Part shown: positions 54,218 through 62,970 of the stretch, in pieces
Layout of the letters: each line of letters opens with the position of its first letter
Position numbering within the stretch: position 1 is the first letter of the stretch
Assembly: GCA_964515335.1 (NCBI GenBank)
Contig: CAZETS010000012.1
Span: 1-64,000 of the forward strand
Direction: 5' to 3'
Source of the DNA: TMED88 sp964515335
GTDB lineage: Bacteria; Myxococcota_A; UBA9160; UBA4427
Length of the DNA stretch: 64,000 nucleotides
Notes under the pieces: generated by a model
What the model saw: the letters and a program-made list of their open reading frames with translations, nothing else
Told to the model about the DNA's origin: nothing
The model's database searches: none
Made by a program: the position numbers and the translations under genes

Positions 54218-56650
54218 ATGGACTCCGCACACCACACCAACCGCTTCCGCTTCGCTCCCGGAAAGTTCCACGGCGCCCACCGGGTCGCCGGAGTGCTGCT
54301 CGGCGCACTCGTGCCGCTGCTCCTCGCGCTCGGCTGCGGGGGCACCGAGTCGCGGCTCGAGGAGGTCCGCTCCCTGCAGGAAGCCGGACAGTTCGACCCC
54401 TCGATCGCTCCACTCCGGCGTCTTCTCGCCGACGAGCCCGACCACGCCGAGGCGAACTTCCGCCTCGGCATCGCGCTGCGCCAGACCGGCAGGCCGAGCC
54501 TCGCGGTGTGGCCCCTGCAGAAGGCAAGCGACAGCGACGAGTACGCGGTACAGGCCGGGTTGCTGCTCGCCAGCACGCTGGCCGCCAACCAGGGCTACCA
54601 GGAAGCGATCCGGGCGGCCTCCAAGGTGGTTGCCATCGAGCCCGCCAACCTGGCCGCCCTGCACACGCGCGGTCAGGCATACCTGAGTGCCGGGCAGCCC
54701 GATCTGGCCCTGACCGACGCCGAGAAGATTCTCGAGATCAACGCCAGCGATCATCAGGCCGCCCTGCTGCGGGGCAGCGCGCTGATCGATCTCGATCGGG
54801 CCGAGGAGGCGGAGGTCACCTTCAAGCAGCTCGCCAGCGAAGCCGAAGCGGGCGGCAACACGGAAAACGCCGCGCGCAAGTGCGCCGCACTAGCCACCTT
54901 CTACCGGTCCCAGAAGGACGACGCCCGCGCCCGGGAGACCTACGAGCAGTGCATCGAGAAGCACCCCGCGCATGCGCTGCTGCAGCAGTGGGTCGCCGAC
55001 TTCTACGTCGACATCGGCGAGCCCGATCTCGCCATCGACGTCTGGCGCAAGGCCGCCGAAGCGACTCCGGAGAACCTCGGGCTGCGTGCCAAGCTCGCCG
55101 ACCTGCTCTACGGCCAGGGCGAGGTCGACGAGGCCCGCGCCGTCCTCACCGAGAGCGTCGAGCTGTTCGACACCCCCGAGTCGTGGCGGATGCTCGCGAG
55201 CTTCCACCGCAAGAACGGCGATCCCCAGGCGGCGCGCGAGGCCCTCGAGCAGGCGATGGACCGCACCCGCAACGTGTCGGCCCCGATGCGTTTCGCGCTC
55301 GCCGACATGCTGATCGAGGAGGGCGCCTACGAGCGCGCCCAACAGATCGCCGACGGCCTCGACGAGCCCGCCTACAAGCATCTGCTCCAGGGCGCGGTCC
55401 TGCTCAAGCAGGGCGACGCCAGGGCCGCGCTCGAGAGCTTCGAAGCGGGCCTGCGCCTCTGGCCCAACAACGCGGGCGCACGCTACCTCGCCGGCCGCGC
55501 CGCCCAGGAGCTGGGCGACCGCGACCGAGCCCTCGGCGAGTACCGCGAGGCGGTTCGCGTGGGCGAAGAGGAAACCGACGCCGCGCTCCGCCTGGCCGAG
55601 CTGCACTTCTCGCACGGCGAGCTCGTGAGCGCCCAGCAGTTCGCCGAGCGTCACATCCGCAAGCGGCCGTACGTGGAGCCCAGCGCCCACGTCATCGCGG
55701 CCCGCGCCGCGGCGTCACTCGGCCGCAGCGACCGCGCCGAGACGCTGCTCAACAACCTCCGGGTCAAGGACCCGAAGAACCCCACCTCCTACGTCGAGTT
55801 CGCCGCGATCCGCCGGCGCAACAGCGGTCCGCTCGCCGCCCTCGAGATCATCGAGGGGAGCGGCCTCGACATGACCGACCCCGCCAACGTCGACGCGATC
55901 CGGGCGGCGGCGGGTGACTACTTCAGCCTCGACCGCGGCGAAGATGCCGTCGCGCTCGTCGCGGCGGCCGTGAACGCGCACCCGGACTCGGCGGAACTCC
56001 TCGACCTGAAGGGTCGCGTGCTGCTGCGCGTCGGTCGCAACGCCGAGGCCGCGAAGGCATTCGAGACAGCCCTCGCCGCCGACGCCGACTTCGCTCCGGC
56101 GCTCGAAGCCGTGGCAACGATGAAGCGCACCGCCGGCGACCTCGACGGCGCCATCGTGCTCTACGAGCGCGCAGCCGCCGCCGACGAGACGCGCGCCGAG
56201 GCGCAGTACCTGGCGGCACAGACGCAGCTCATGAAGGGCGACCAGGAGGCGGCGCAGCGGCTGCTGAAATCGGCCCTGGCCCGGGATCCGTCGCACGTCG
56301 GCGCCAACAACGACCTGGCGTGGCTGCTGGCCAGCTCCGGCCAGCAGCTCGACCGGGCGCTCAGCCTCGCGGAGCGGGCCGTGCGCGTCGGACCGAGCGC
56401 CGACACCCTCGACACGCTGGGCTACGTGCACCTCGAGAGAGGCGACCCGGCCGCGGCGGTGAGCGCGCTCGGCAAGGCCCTCGAGGCACGCCCCGACTCG
56501 CCCTCCATCGAGTACCGCCTGGGCGTCGCCCTGGCGGCGACGGGCGACAAGGAGAAGGCGCGAGCGGTTCTCACGCGAGCGCTCGAGCGCCCCGGGTTCC
56601 CGGAGGCCGAGGCGGCACGGGCCCAGCTCGCGAGCCTGCAGGGCTCTTAG
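54218..56650 (+). CDS. TPR-repeat lipoprotein (PEP-CTERM/EPS-associated PrsT-like)
   Basis: An 810-residue lipoprotein (signal ends LLLALGC, Cys about 40) made almost entirely of tetratricopeptide repeats, with repeat starts such as PDHAEANFRLGIALRQTGRP, NDLAWLLASSGQQLDRAL and VHLERGDPAAAVSALGKAL. Large TPR proteins of this kind accompany exosortase and PEP-CTERM loci (PrsT-like) and EPS export, where they likely scaffold envelope complexes. Start at ATG 54218. The next gene, another TPR lipoprotein, begins 10 bp after the stop. Confidence 0.87.
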   Translation: MDSAHHTNRFRFAPGKFHGAHRVAGVLLGALVPLLLALGCGGTESRLEEVRSLQEAGQFDPSIAPLRRLLADEPDHAEANFRLGIALRQTGRPSLAVWPLQKASDSDEYAVQAGLLLASTLAANQGYQEAIRAASKVVAIEPANLAALHTRGQAYLSAGQPDLALTDAEKILEINASDHQAALLRGSALIDLDRAEEAEVTFKQLASEAEAGGNTENAARKCAALATFYRSQKDDARARETYEQCIEKHPAHALLQQWVADFYVDIGEPDLAIDVWRKAAEATPENLGLRAKLADLLYGQGEVDEARAVLTESVELFDTPESWRMLASFHRKNGDPQAAREALEQAMDRTRNVSAPMRFALADMLIEEGAYERAQQIADGLDEPAYKHLLQGAVLLKQGDARAALESFEAGLRLWPNNAGARYLAGRAAQELGDRDRALGEYREAVRVGEEETDAALRLAELHFSHGELVSAQQFAERHIRKRPYVEPSAHVIAARAAASLGRSDRAETLLNNLRVKDPKNPTSYVEFAAIRRRNSGPLAALEIIEGSGLDMTDPANVDAIRAAAGDYFSLDRGEDAVALVAAAVNAHPDSAELLDLKGRVLLRVGRNAEAAKAFETALAADADFAPALEAVATMKRTAGDLDGAIVLYERAAAADETRAEAQYLAAQTQLMKGDQEAAQRLLKSALARDPSHVGANNDLAWLLASSGQQLDRALSLAERAVRVGPSADTLDTLGYVHLERGDPAAAVSALGKALEARPDSPSIEYRLGVALAATGDKEKARAVLTRALERPGFPEAEAARAQLASLQGS

Positions 56651-56660
56651 GCCGGGGCTG

Positions 56661-59174
56661 GTGGCGCGAGCGAGCGCAGGGGCGAGGCGGCTGCGCGTCG
56701 GCCGTGTCGCCGGGCTGTCGTCGATGGCCCTGCTGCTGTCGACGGTGCTCGTCTCCGGCTGCGGGCTGGGACAGGACCGCGTCGAGCGACACCTGGCCCG
56801 GGCCTACGAACTCCTCGAGGAGGGACAGAGCCGCGAGGCGCTGCTCGAGCTTCGCGCGGCCTCGCAGCTGAGACCCGGCGATCCCGCGCTGACCCTGCGC
56901 GTCGCCGAGGTCGCCGCGAGCCACGGCCACCTCGACGAGGCGATCGAGTACTACGGCGACGCCCACGCCCTCGATCCGAGCGACGACGCAACGACGCTCG
57001 CCTACGCGCGGCTACTGATCGGGGACGACCCGGAGCGTTCGGCCGCCCTCGTCGACGCCCTGCTCGAGCGGGAGCCACGACACGTCCGCGCCCTTCTGGT
57101 GAAGGCCGACGGGCTGCTCGCGGCCGGCAACGTGCAGGAGGCCCGGCGCCTCGTCGAGCTGGCACAGCGCATCGAAGCCGAGGATCCCGAGGTCGACTGG
57201 TCGCTCGCCCTGGTCCACGAGGCACGCACGCGCGCCATGCGGGCGCGTCCCGGAGTGGCCCTGCGCGATCGCCGCACCCTCGACGTGATCCTGGCCGCCT
57301 ACGACCGCTACATCGAGAAGGGGGGCGAGCGCCGCGTGCTGGCAGCGCTGGGCCGCGCACGCTCCACCGGGGCCTGGACGGGCTTGCGGGCGGAGGCCAC
57401 GAGCGCCTACCGCGCCGCCATCGAGCTCGCCGCCGCCGAGGGAACCCCCTACGAGATCGAGCAGGTGCTGCGCAACGCTGCCGACTACGCGAACGGCATC
57501 GGCGACCGGGCGCTCGAGCAGCTCGCCCTCCAGCAATGGGTGGAGGCATCGCCGAGTGCGATCTCGATCTGGCAGCGAATGGCCGCACTGGAAGCGGAGC
57601 AGGACGAGGAGGCCGCCCAGGCGACGTTCGAGCGCATGCTCGAGCACAACCGCGGGCGACCGGCGGCGCATGTCGCGTACGCCAGACACCTCGGCGACAC
57701 GCGCGGCTATGGGGCAGCCCTCGCCCACCTCGAGAAGCAGCTCGGCCGGGGCATGGACGACGGCGCGTTGCTGAGCGGCCTCGTCGACCTGCAGCAGGCG
57801 CACGGCCGGCCGCGCGACGCGGCCCGCACGATCGAGCGAATCGAGCGCGAGTTCCCCGGCCGCGCGACCACCGCGCTGCTGATCGCACGCCATCAGATCA
57901 GCGAGACCCGCTACGAAGAGGCGGTTGCCACCCTGCGCCAGGCGTTGGCCCGGGACGACAGCGCCGAGGCCTGGCGGCTGCTCGCACGCGCCGAACTCGC
58001 GCGCCAGCACCATCAGGACGCCCTGGCGGCGATCGAGCGCGCGATCGCCCTGAGCGGCAGCCGGTCGCCCGAGAACGTCCGTCTGAAGGCGCGCATCCAC
58101 GTAGCCCTCGGCCAGAACCGCAAGGCCGCCGACGCGCTGGCCCGGCTGGCGCGCTTCGAGCGGCTCACGCCGGACGACCGGCTCATGATGGCGCGCGCCT
58201 ACTACCAGTCGCACGGCGCGATCCACGGACGCCGCATCCTCGACGGCCTGCTCGCCGGACCGAACCCCCACCCGAAGGCCGCCGTCGAGCTGGCACGTTG
58301 GGAGATGGACAACCAGGACCGACGGCCGCAGGTTCTCGAGCACCTCGAGACCGCCTACCGGCGCCACCCGGCAGACATCGAGGTGCTCGAGGCGCTGACG
58401 CGCGCCGACCTCCAGAGCAACCGCGCGCGCGCCGCGCTCGCCCGGGTGACCCGGGCAATCCATCGGCGACCACACGAAGCGCGGCTCTACCTGATCCGAG
58501 CGCACGTCTGGCTGTCTCGGAACCGTGCGGGTGATGCCTTGCAGGACGCTCTCCGCGCCATCGAAGCCGCCCCCGAGGCAAACGACGACGCCTACGAGCT
58601 GCTCGCGCGGCTGTACCTGAGAGCGCCCGACCCGCAGCAGCCGATCCGCACGATCGAGCAGCGCGACGCGGCAGGCCTTGCGTCGGCCGACGAGATCGCA
58701 CTGCTCGCCCGACTGTACCTCCAGCTCGGTGAGCGCGAGCGCGCGCGCGCCCTCTACGAGCGCGCCCTGACCGGGGGAAGCGACCTCGCCCTGCTCAAGA
58801 ACGATCTCGCCTACATGCTGGCCGAGTCGGGCGAGGATCTCGAGCGGGCGCTCCGACTCGCCCGCGAGGCCACCGACGCGCCCGGCGAGAGCCTGGCCGC
58901 CGCGGACACGCTCGGCTTCGTCTACCTGCAGTCGGGACAGTACGACGCGGCGTTCTGGCAGTTCAAGTTCGTCACCGAGGAAGCCAGCCCGCCGGTCGCC
59001 GAGTACTGGTACCACCTCGGGCTCGCCCTCATGAAGCTCGAGCGGCGCAGCGCGGCCCGCAGCGCGCTCGACGAAGCGCTGCGCATCGCGCCCGACTACG
59101 CGCCGGCCGCGCGCGCGATGAGCGAGCTCGACGTCGCCCCGGCCCCCAGCGCATCCACCACACAGCCGTCCTGA
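56661..59174 (+). CDS. Second large TPR-repeat lipoprotein
   Basis: An 837-residue protein with signal LSTVLVSGC (Cys about 34), then helical repeats throughout: HLARAYELLEEGQSREALLE, GHLDEAIEYYGDAHALDPSD, NDLAYMLAESGEDLERALRL, TLGFVYLQSGQYDAAFWQFK. It is related in layout, not closely in sequence, to the previous TPR lipoprotein. Starts at GTG 56661. Both may act on the same envelope process as the PEP-CTERM and glycosyltransferase genes nearby. Tail (Ala/Ser/Thr/Pro) is disordered. Confidence 0.85.
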   Translation: MARASAGARRLRVGRVAGLSSMALLLSTVLVSGCGLGQDRVERHLARAYELLEEGQSREALLELRAASQLRPGDPALTLRVAEVAASHGHLDEAIEYYGDAHALDPSDDATTLAYARLLIGDDPERSAALVDALLEREPRHVRALLVKADGLLAAGNVQEARRLVELAQRIEAEDPEVDWSLALVHEARTRAMRARPGVALRDRRTLDVILAAYDRYIEKGGERRVLAALGRARSTGAWTGLRAEATSAYRAAIELAAAEGTPYEIEQVLRNAADYANGIGDRALEQLALQQWVEASPSAISIWQRMAALEAEQDEEAAQATFERMLEHNRGRPAAHVAYARHLGDTRGYGAALAHLEKQLGRGMDDGALLSGLVDLQQAHGRPRDAARTIERIEREFPGRATTALLIARHQISETRYEEAVATLRQALARDDSAEAWRLLARAELARQHHQDALAAIERAIALSGSRSPENVRLKARIHVALGQNRKAADALARLARFERLTPDDRLMMARAYYQSHGAIHGRRILDGLLAGPNPHPKAAVELARWEMDNQDRRPQVLEHLETAYRRHPADIEVLEALTRADLQSNRARAALARVTRAIHRRPHEARLYLIRAHVWLSRNRAGDALQDALRAIEAAPEANDDAYELLARLYLRAPDPQQPIRTIEQRDAAGLASADEIALLARLYLQLGERERARALYERALTGGSDLALLKNDLAYMLAESGEDLERALRLAREATDAPGESLAAADTLGFVYLQSGQYDAAFWQFKFVTEEASPPVAEYWYHLGLALMKLERRSAARSALDEALRIAPDYAPAARAMSELDVAPAPSASTTQPS

Positions 59175-59183
59175 GCCAGGGCG

Positions 59184-61007
59184 TCAGCGCCCGCCGTTCG
59201 ATCGCGCACGCCGCCGCTCGGCCTCGAGTCGCTCCTCGAGCCGCAGCTGCCGCCGCAGCTGTTCGGCATCGGCGAGCAGGCCGTCGCTGATCGGTCCCGG
59301 ACGCGCGGCCGCTCGCTCGATCACACGCAGCGCGCCGGCGAGGTCCCCCTTGGCCACGTAGGCCTGCGCGAGGGCGCGAGCCTTGTAGTGCGGGAGGTCG
59401 GGATCCTCCTCGAGCCGGGAGATCCAATCGTCCGCCATGTCGTGCTGCAGCGCGACGAAGTCCGGGTCCTGACGCAGCGAAGCGTAGCGGGGATCGGCGA
59501 GCAGGTGGTCGACGCGGTTGTAGCCGCGCGCCCGCGCGGCGCGCAGGTGCTCGATGGCCCCGCGGACGTTGCCTGCCGCTGCGGCGCTGCCGGCGTTGCG
59601 CGTGTGCGCGGCCACGCCGTCGGGATAGTGGCGTGCAGCGTCGGCCATCAGCGAATCGGCCGTTCGATAGACGGGGGCGCGATCGAAGGTCTGCCAGCCC
59701 AGCCAGGCCAGCCAGGCGACGAGCAGCCCCGCCACCACCCGCCTCGAGAGATCGCGCTGGCGCGCATCGAGGGTGCGCGCGAGGAAGGGCGCCACCGTGT
59801 CACGCCACGCCAGGCAGGTGCCGCCGATCAGGCCCGGCAGCACGAAGTAGAGGTAGCGGTCGGCCATCGGGTACGGCAGCGGCAGCACACCCGAGAGCGG
59901 CGCGAAGCCGATCGCCGCCCACAGCCACCACACCGCCTCCTCGCTGCCCCGGCGAAGCGACGCGATCGTCCGCCAGCCGAGCAGCGCCACCACCGCCGCC
60001 CCGCCGACCAGCCACGGGTCGGCGAGCGAGGTCACCGGCAGCGGCTCGTGGAAGGTCGAAAGGCCCGTCCCGGTGACCGCCATCAGCACGTAGCGGAGCG
60101 CCACCTTGAAGATCGTCATGTAGCGGGCGGCCAGGTCCGCATAGAGCGGCGGGGCCAGGCCCGCCGACTGACCGAAGGCCGCGGACTCGGCGAGCGCGAA
60201 CGAGCCGACCACCGCCACCCAGCCGCCGAGCCAGGCCCAGTGGAACGACGCCTGGGTCGCCCCCCGTTCGGCGCGGTCGCCGCGGCGAAGCCACCCGAAG
60301 AGCGCCACCACCGGCAGCGCGAAGGCCGCGAAGGGCTTGGCGAAGAGCGCCAGGGCGAAGAGCAGCAGCGCGGCCAGGGGATGCGAAGGGTGCAGGCGAA
60401 TCGCGAGCAGCGACAACACGAGGGCCGACGAACTCTTCAGCTGCGAGATCCAGGCGACCGACTCGACGTTCGCCGGGTGGACGAAGAAGAACGCCGCGCC
60501 CCCGAGCGCAGCCCACGCACCGATGCCGCTTCGCCGGTAGAGGGGCACCAGCAGGGCCGCCGCCACGGCGTGGAGCAGCACGTTGACGACGTGATAGCCC
60601 GTGACCTCCGGCCCGAAGACCTGCCACTCGAGTGAGTGCAGCATCAGGTGGACCGGTGCGTAGTTCTCGACGAGCACCGTGACCTCGCTGGTCGGACTCC
60701 ACACGGCGACCAGGTTGTCGAGCGTGAGGTCGTGCACGTACTCGTTCCTGAGCACGTAGTGGGAATCGTCCGAGACGAAGTCCCCGTCGAGCACCGGCGA
60801 GTACAGGACGAGGCCGAGCAGGGCGAAGAGCAACGCGGTGGCCAGCGGACCGGGGGGCTGCGAGCGCGACCTCGAGGCCGGGTTCGGATCCTTCCCGCCC
60901 TGCCTCGTGCTGTCTTTCCTGCTGTCTTTCCTGCTCCTGGCCAGCGGTCGCTCCCCGTGCCCGGACGAACGGCGCGCGCCGGGCGAGGCAATCGGCGCGG
61001 GGAACAT
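59184..61007 (-). CDS. TMTC-like GT-C membrane protein with C-terminal TPR-like region
   Basis: A 607-residue polytopic protein. The first exterior loop shows the TMTC/DUF1736-type pattern: GDFVSDDSHYVLRNEYVHDL, NYAPVHLMLHSLEWQVFGPE, VTGYHVVNVLLHAVAAALL and HPANVESVAWISQLKSSS. These resemble O-mannosyltransferases that use dolichyl-phosphate mannose. About ten helices follow, then a soluble end with TPR-like helices (AHTRNAGSAAAAGNVRGAI, QAYVAKGDLAGALRVIERAA). Likely a protein or glycan sugar transferase. ATG 61007 has no strong ribosome site; the cytosolic start contains a small RKDSRKDS duplication. It is convergent with the TPR lipoproteins. Confidence 0.8.
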   Translation of the reverse strand: MFPAPIASPGARRSSGHGERPLARSRKDSRKDSTRQGGKDPNPASRSRSQPPGPLATALLFALLGLVLYSPVLDGDFVSDDSHYVLRNEYVHDLTLDNLVAVWSPTSEVTVLVENYAPVHLMLHSLEWQVFGPEVTGYHVVNVLLHAVAAALLVPLYRRSGIGAWAALGGAAFFFVHPANVESVAWISQLKSSSALVLSLLAIRLHPSHPLAALLLFALALFAKPFAAFALPVVALFGWLRRGDRAERGATQASFHWAWLGGWVAVVGSFALAESAAFGQSAGLAPPLYADLAARYMTIFKVALRYVLMAVTGTGLSTFHEPLPVTSLADPWLVGGAAVVALLGWRTIASLRRGSEEAVWWLWAAIGFAPLSGVLPLPYPMADRYLYFVLPGLIGGTCLAWRDTVAPFLARTLDARQRDLSRRVVAGLLVAWLAWLGWQTFDRAPVYRTADSLMADAARHYPDGVAAHTRNAGSAAAAGNVRGAIEHLRAARARGYNRVDHLLADPRYASLRQDPDFVALQHDMADDWISRLEEDPDLPHYKARALAQAYVAKGDLAGALRVIERAAARPGPISDGLLADAEQLRRQLRLEERLEAERRRARSNGGR

Positions 61008-61138
61008 ACAACAGCGCCCGGGGCAGCCGTTGCGCGCGATCCGGACGACGGCCCGCACACAAGTCGGCAGCGCCGACCTGAACGGGACGGATGGGGCTGC
61101 TAGCCTGCGGCGTCCCCCCGACGCGGAGCCCGGCGCAA

Positions 61139-62365
61139 ATGCCCGACGCAAGCGCGGATGGACGCGCAGGACCTTCGACACGCACCGACGACGCCGCCCA
61201 CGCGAGCGACGACATCGAGCTGAGCGTGGTGATTCCATGCCTCGACGAGGCCGACACGCTCGCGACCTGCGTCGGCAAGGCGCAGACCGCCTTCGCGGCG
61301 TGCGGGGTGCGGGGCGAGGTGGTCGTGGCCGACAACGGCAGCACGGACGGCTCGCCCGAGATCGCCGAGGGACTCGGGGCGCGGGTCGTCGCCGTCGAGC
61401 GCCGGGGCTACGGAAGCGCGCTGATGGGCGGCATCGCGGCGGCCCGCGGGCGGTTCGTGCTGATGGGCGACGCCGACGACAGCTACGACTTCCTCGAGAT
61501 TCCGAAGTTCGTCGAGCGCCTGCGGGAGGGCTACGACCTGGTGCAGGGCTGCCGGCTGCCGGCCGGCGGCGGCACGGTGATGCCGGGTGCGATGCCGTTC
61601 CTGCACCGCTGGCTCGGCAATCCGCTGCTCTCGGCCCTGGCGCGCGGCATGTTCGGCGTGCCGGTCACCGACGCCTACTGCGGGATGCGCGGATTCAAGA
61701 AGTCACTCTACGAGCGTCTCGACCAGCGCTGCACCGGCATGGAGTTCGCCACCGAGATGATCATCAAAGCGAGCCTGCACGGCGCGCGCATCGCCGAGGT
61801 GCCGATCAAGCTCCATCCCGACGGCCGCGAGTCGCACGGGCCTCACCTGCGCACGTTCCGCGACGGCTGGCGCACGCTGCGCTTCTTCCTGCTCTACAGC
61901 CCGCGCTGGCTCTTCCTGGTTCCGGGCCTCGTGCTGATGCTGATCGGCCTGCTCGGCTATGCGCTCGCGCTGCCGGGCATCGAGATCGCGGGTGCGCGGC
62001 TCGACGCCCACAGCCTGCTGGCGGCGAGTCTCGCATTGCTGATGGGCTTTCAGTCGGTGCTGTTCGCGATTCTCAGCAAGACTTTCGCGGTCGTGGAGGG
62101 ACTGGTGCCGCCCGATCCGCGGCTGGACCGCTTCTACGAGGTCGCCACGCTCGAGCGCGGCCTGGTGGTCGGCCTGCTGGCCCTGACCGGCGGGCTCGCG
62201 CTGATCGGAGCCGCGGCGTGGGAGTGGCGGGCCACGGGCTTCGGGCCGCTCGACTATCCGCGCACCATGCGCTGGGTGATTCCGGGCGTCACGCTCGCGG
62301 CGCTCGGCTTCCAGACGATCCTCTCGGGCTTCTTCGTGAGCATCCTGGGAATGAGCCGGCGGTGA
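61139..62365 (+). CDS. Family 2 glycosyltransferase with membrane anchor (DPM/GtrB-like)
   Basis: A 408-residue GT-A enzyme: VVIPCLDEADTL (about 31-41), VVADNGSTDGSPEI, and the metal/nucleotide motif MGDADDSYDFLEIPKFVE (DADD about 111-114). Later elements are VTDAYCGMRGFKKSLYERL and MEFATEMIIKASLHGARIAE, typical of polyprenyl-phosphate-mannose/glucose synthases. The C-terminal 150 residues have about four helices, as in GtrB. It probably makes the lipid-linked sugar used by GT-C enzymes nearby. Start at ATG 61139; the stop overlaps the GTG of the methyltransferase (GTGA). Confidence 0.92.
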   Translation: MPDASADGRAGPSTRTDDAAHASDDIELSVVIPCLDEADTLATCVGKAQTAFAACGVRGEVVVADNGSTDGSPEIAEGLGARVVAVERRGYGSALMGGIAAARGRFVLMGDADDSYDFLEIPKFVERLREGYDLVQGCRLPAGGGTVMPGAMPFLHRWLGNPLLSALARGMFGVPVTDAYCGMRGFKKSLYERLDQRCTGMEFATEMIIKASLHGARIAEVPIKLHPDGRESHGPHLRTFRDGWRTLRFFLLYSPRWLFLVPGLVLMLIGLLGYALALPGIEIAGARLDAHSLLAASLALLMGFQSVLFAILSKTFAVVEGLVPPDPRLDRFYEVATLERGLVVGLLALTGGLALIGAAAWEWRATGFGPLDYPRTMRWVIPGVTLAALGFQTILSGFFVSILGMSRR

Positions 62366-62970
62366 ACCCGTTCGAGCGGGTGCACGCGGGCTACGCGGCC
62401 GCGCGCCGCGTGCGGGTGCTCGCCGACCACTTCGCCCCCCTGCTGCCCGAGGGCGCCAGCCTGCTCGATGTCGGCTGCGGGGACGGTCGGCTCACGCATC
62501 TGCTGGCGACCCGAAGACCGGATCTGCAGGTGCGGGGCATCGACGTCTCGGTGCGTCCCGGCGCCGCGGTGGCGGTGACGCCCTTCGACGGCGCCCGCAT
62601 CCCGGACGCCGACGACAGCGTGGACGCGGTGCTCTTCGTCGACGTGTTGCACCACGCCGACGACCCGAAGGCGCTGCTCGCCGAGGGCGCGCGAGTCGCC
62701 CGGCGCCACGTGCTCATCAAGGACCACCGCCTCGACGGACCGCTGGCCGGCGCGACGCTGCGCTTCATGGACCGCGTCGGCAACGCGCGCTTCGGGGTCG
62801 CGCTTCCCTGTGAGTACTGGCCCGAGCCGCTCTGGCTCGAGACCTTCGCGCAGCTCGGGCTCGGCATCGAGCACTTCACGCGCGAGGTCGGCCTCTACCC
62901 GCCTCCCTTCAGCTGGATCTTCGATCGCGGGCTGCACTTCGTGGCCCGGCTCGGGGTCGACGCCTCGTGA
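62362..62970 (+). CDS. Class I SAM-dependent methyltransferase
   Basis: A 202-residue cytoplasmic methyltransferase: SLLDVGCGDGRLTHLLA (about 34-50), GIDVSV, DSVDAVLFVDVLHHADDPKA and RVARRHVLIKDHRLDG. The end FSWIFDRGLHFVARLG is common to a group found with membrane glycosyltransferases. The GTG overlaps the previous stop, and its own TGA overlaps the next GTG. It may methylate a glycan or lipid intermediate; substrate unknown. Confidence 0.88.
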   Translation: MNPFERVHAGYAAARRVRVLADHFAPLLPEGASLLDVGCGDGRLTHLLATRRPDLQVRGIDVSVRPGAAVAVTPFDGARIPDADDSVDAVLFVDVLHHADDPKALLAEGARVARRHVLIKDHRLDGPLAGATLRFMDRVGNARFGVALPCEYWPEPLWLETFAQLGLGIEHFTREVGLYPPPFSWIFDRGLHFVARLGVDAS

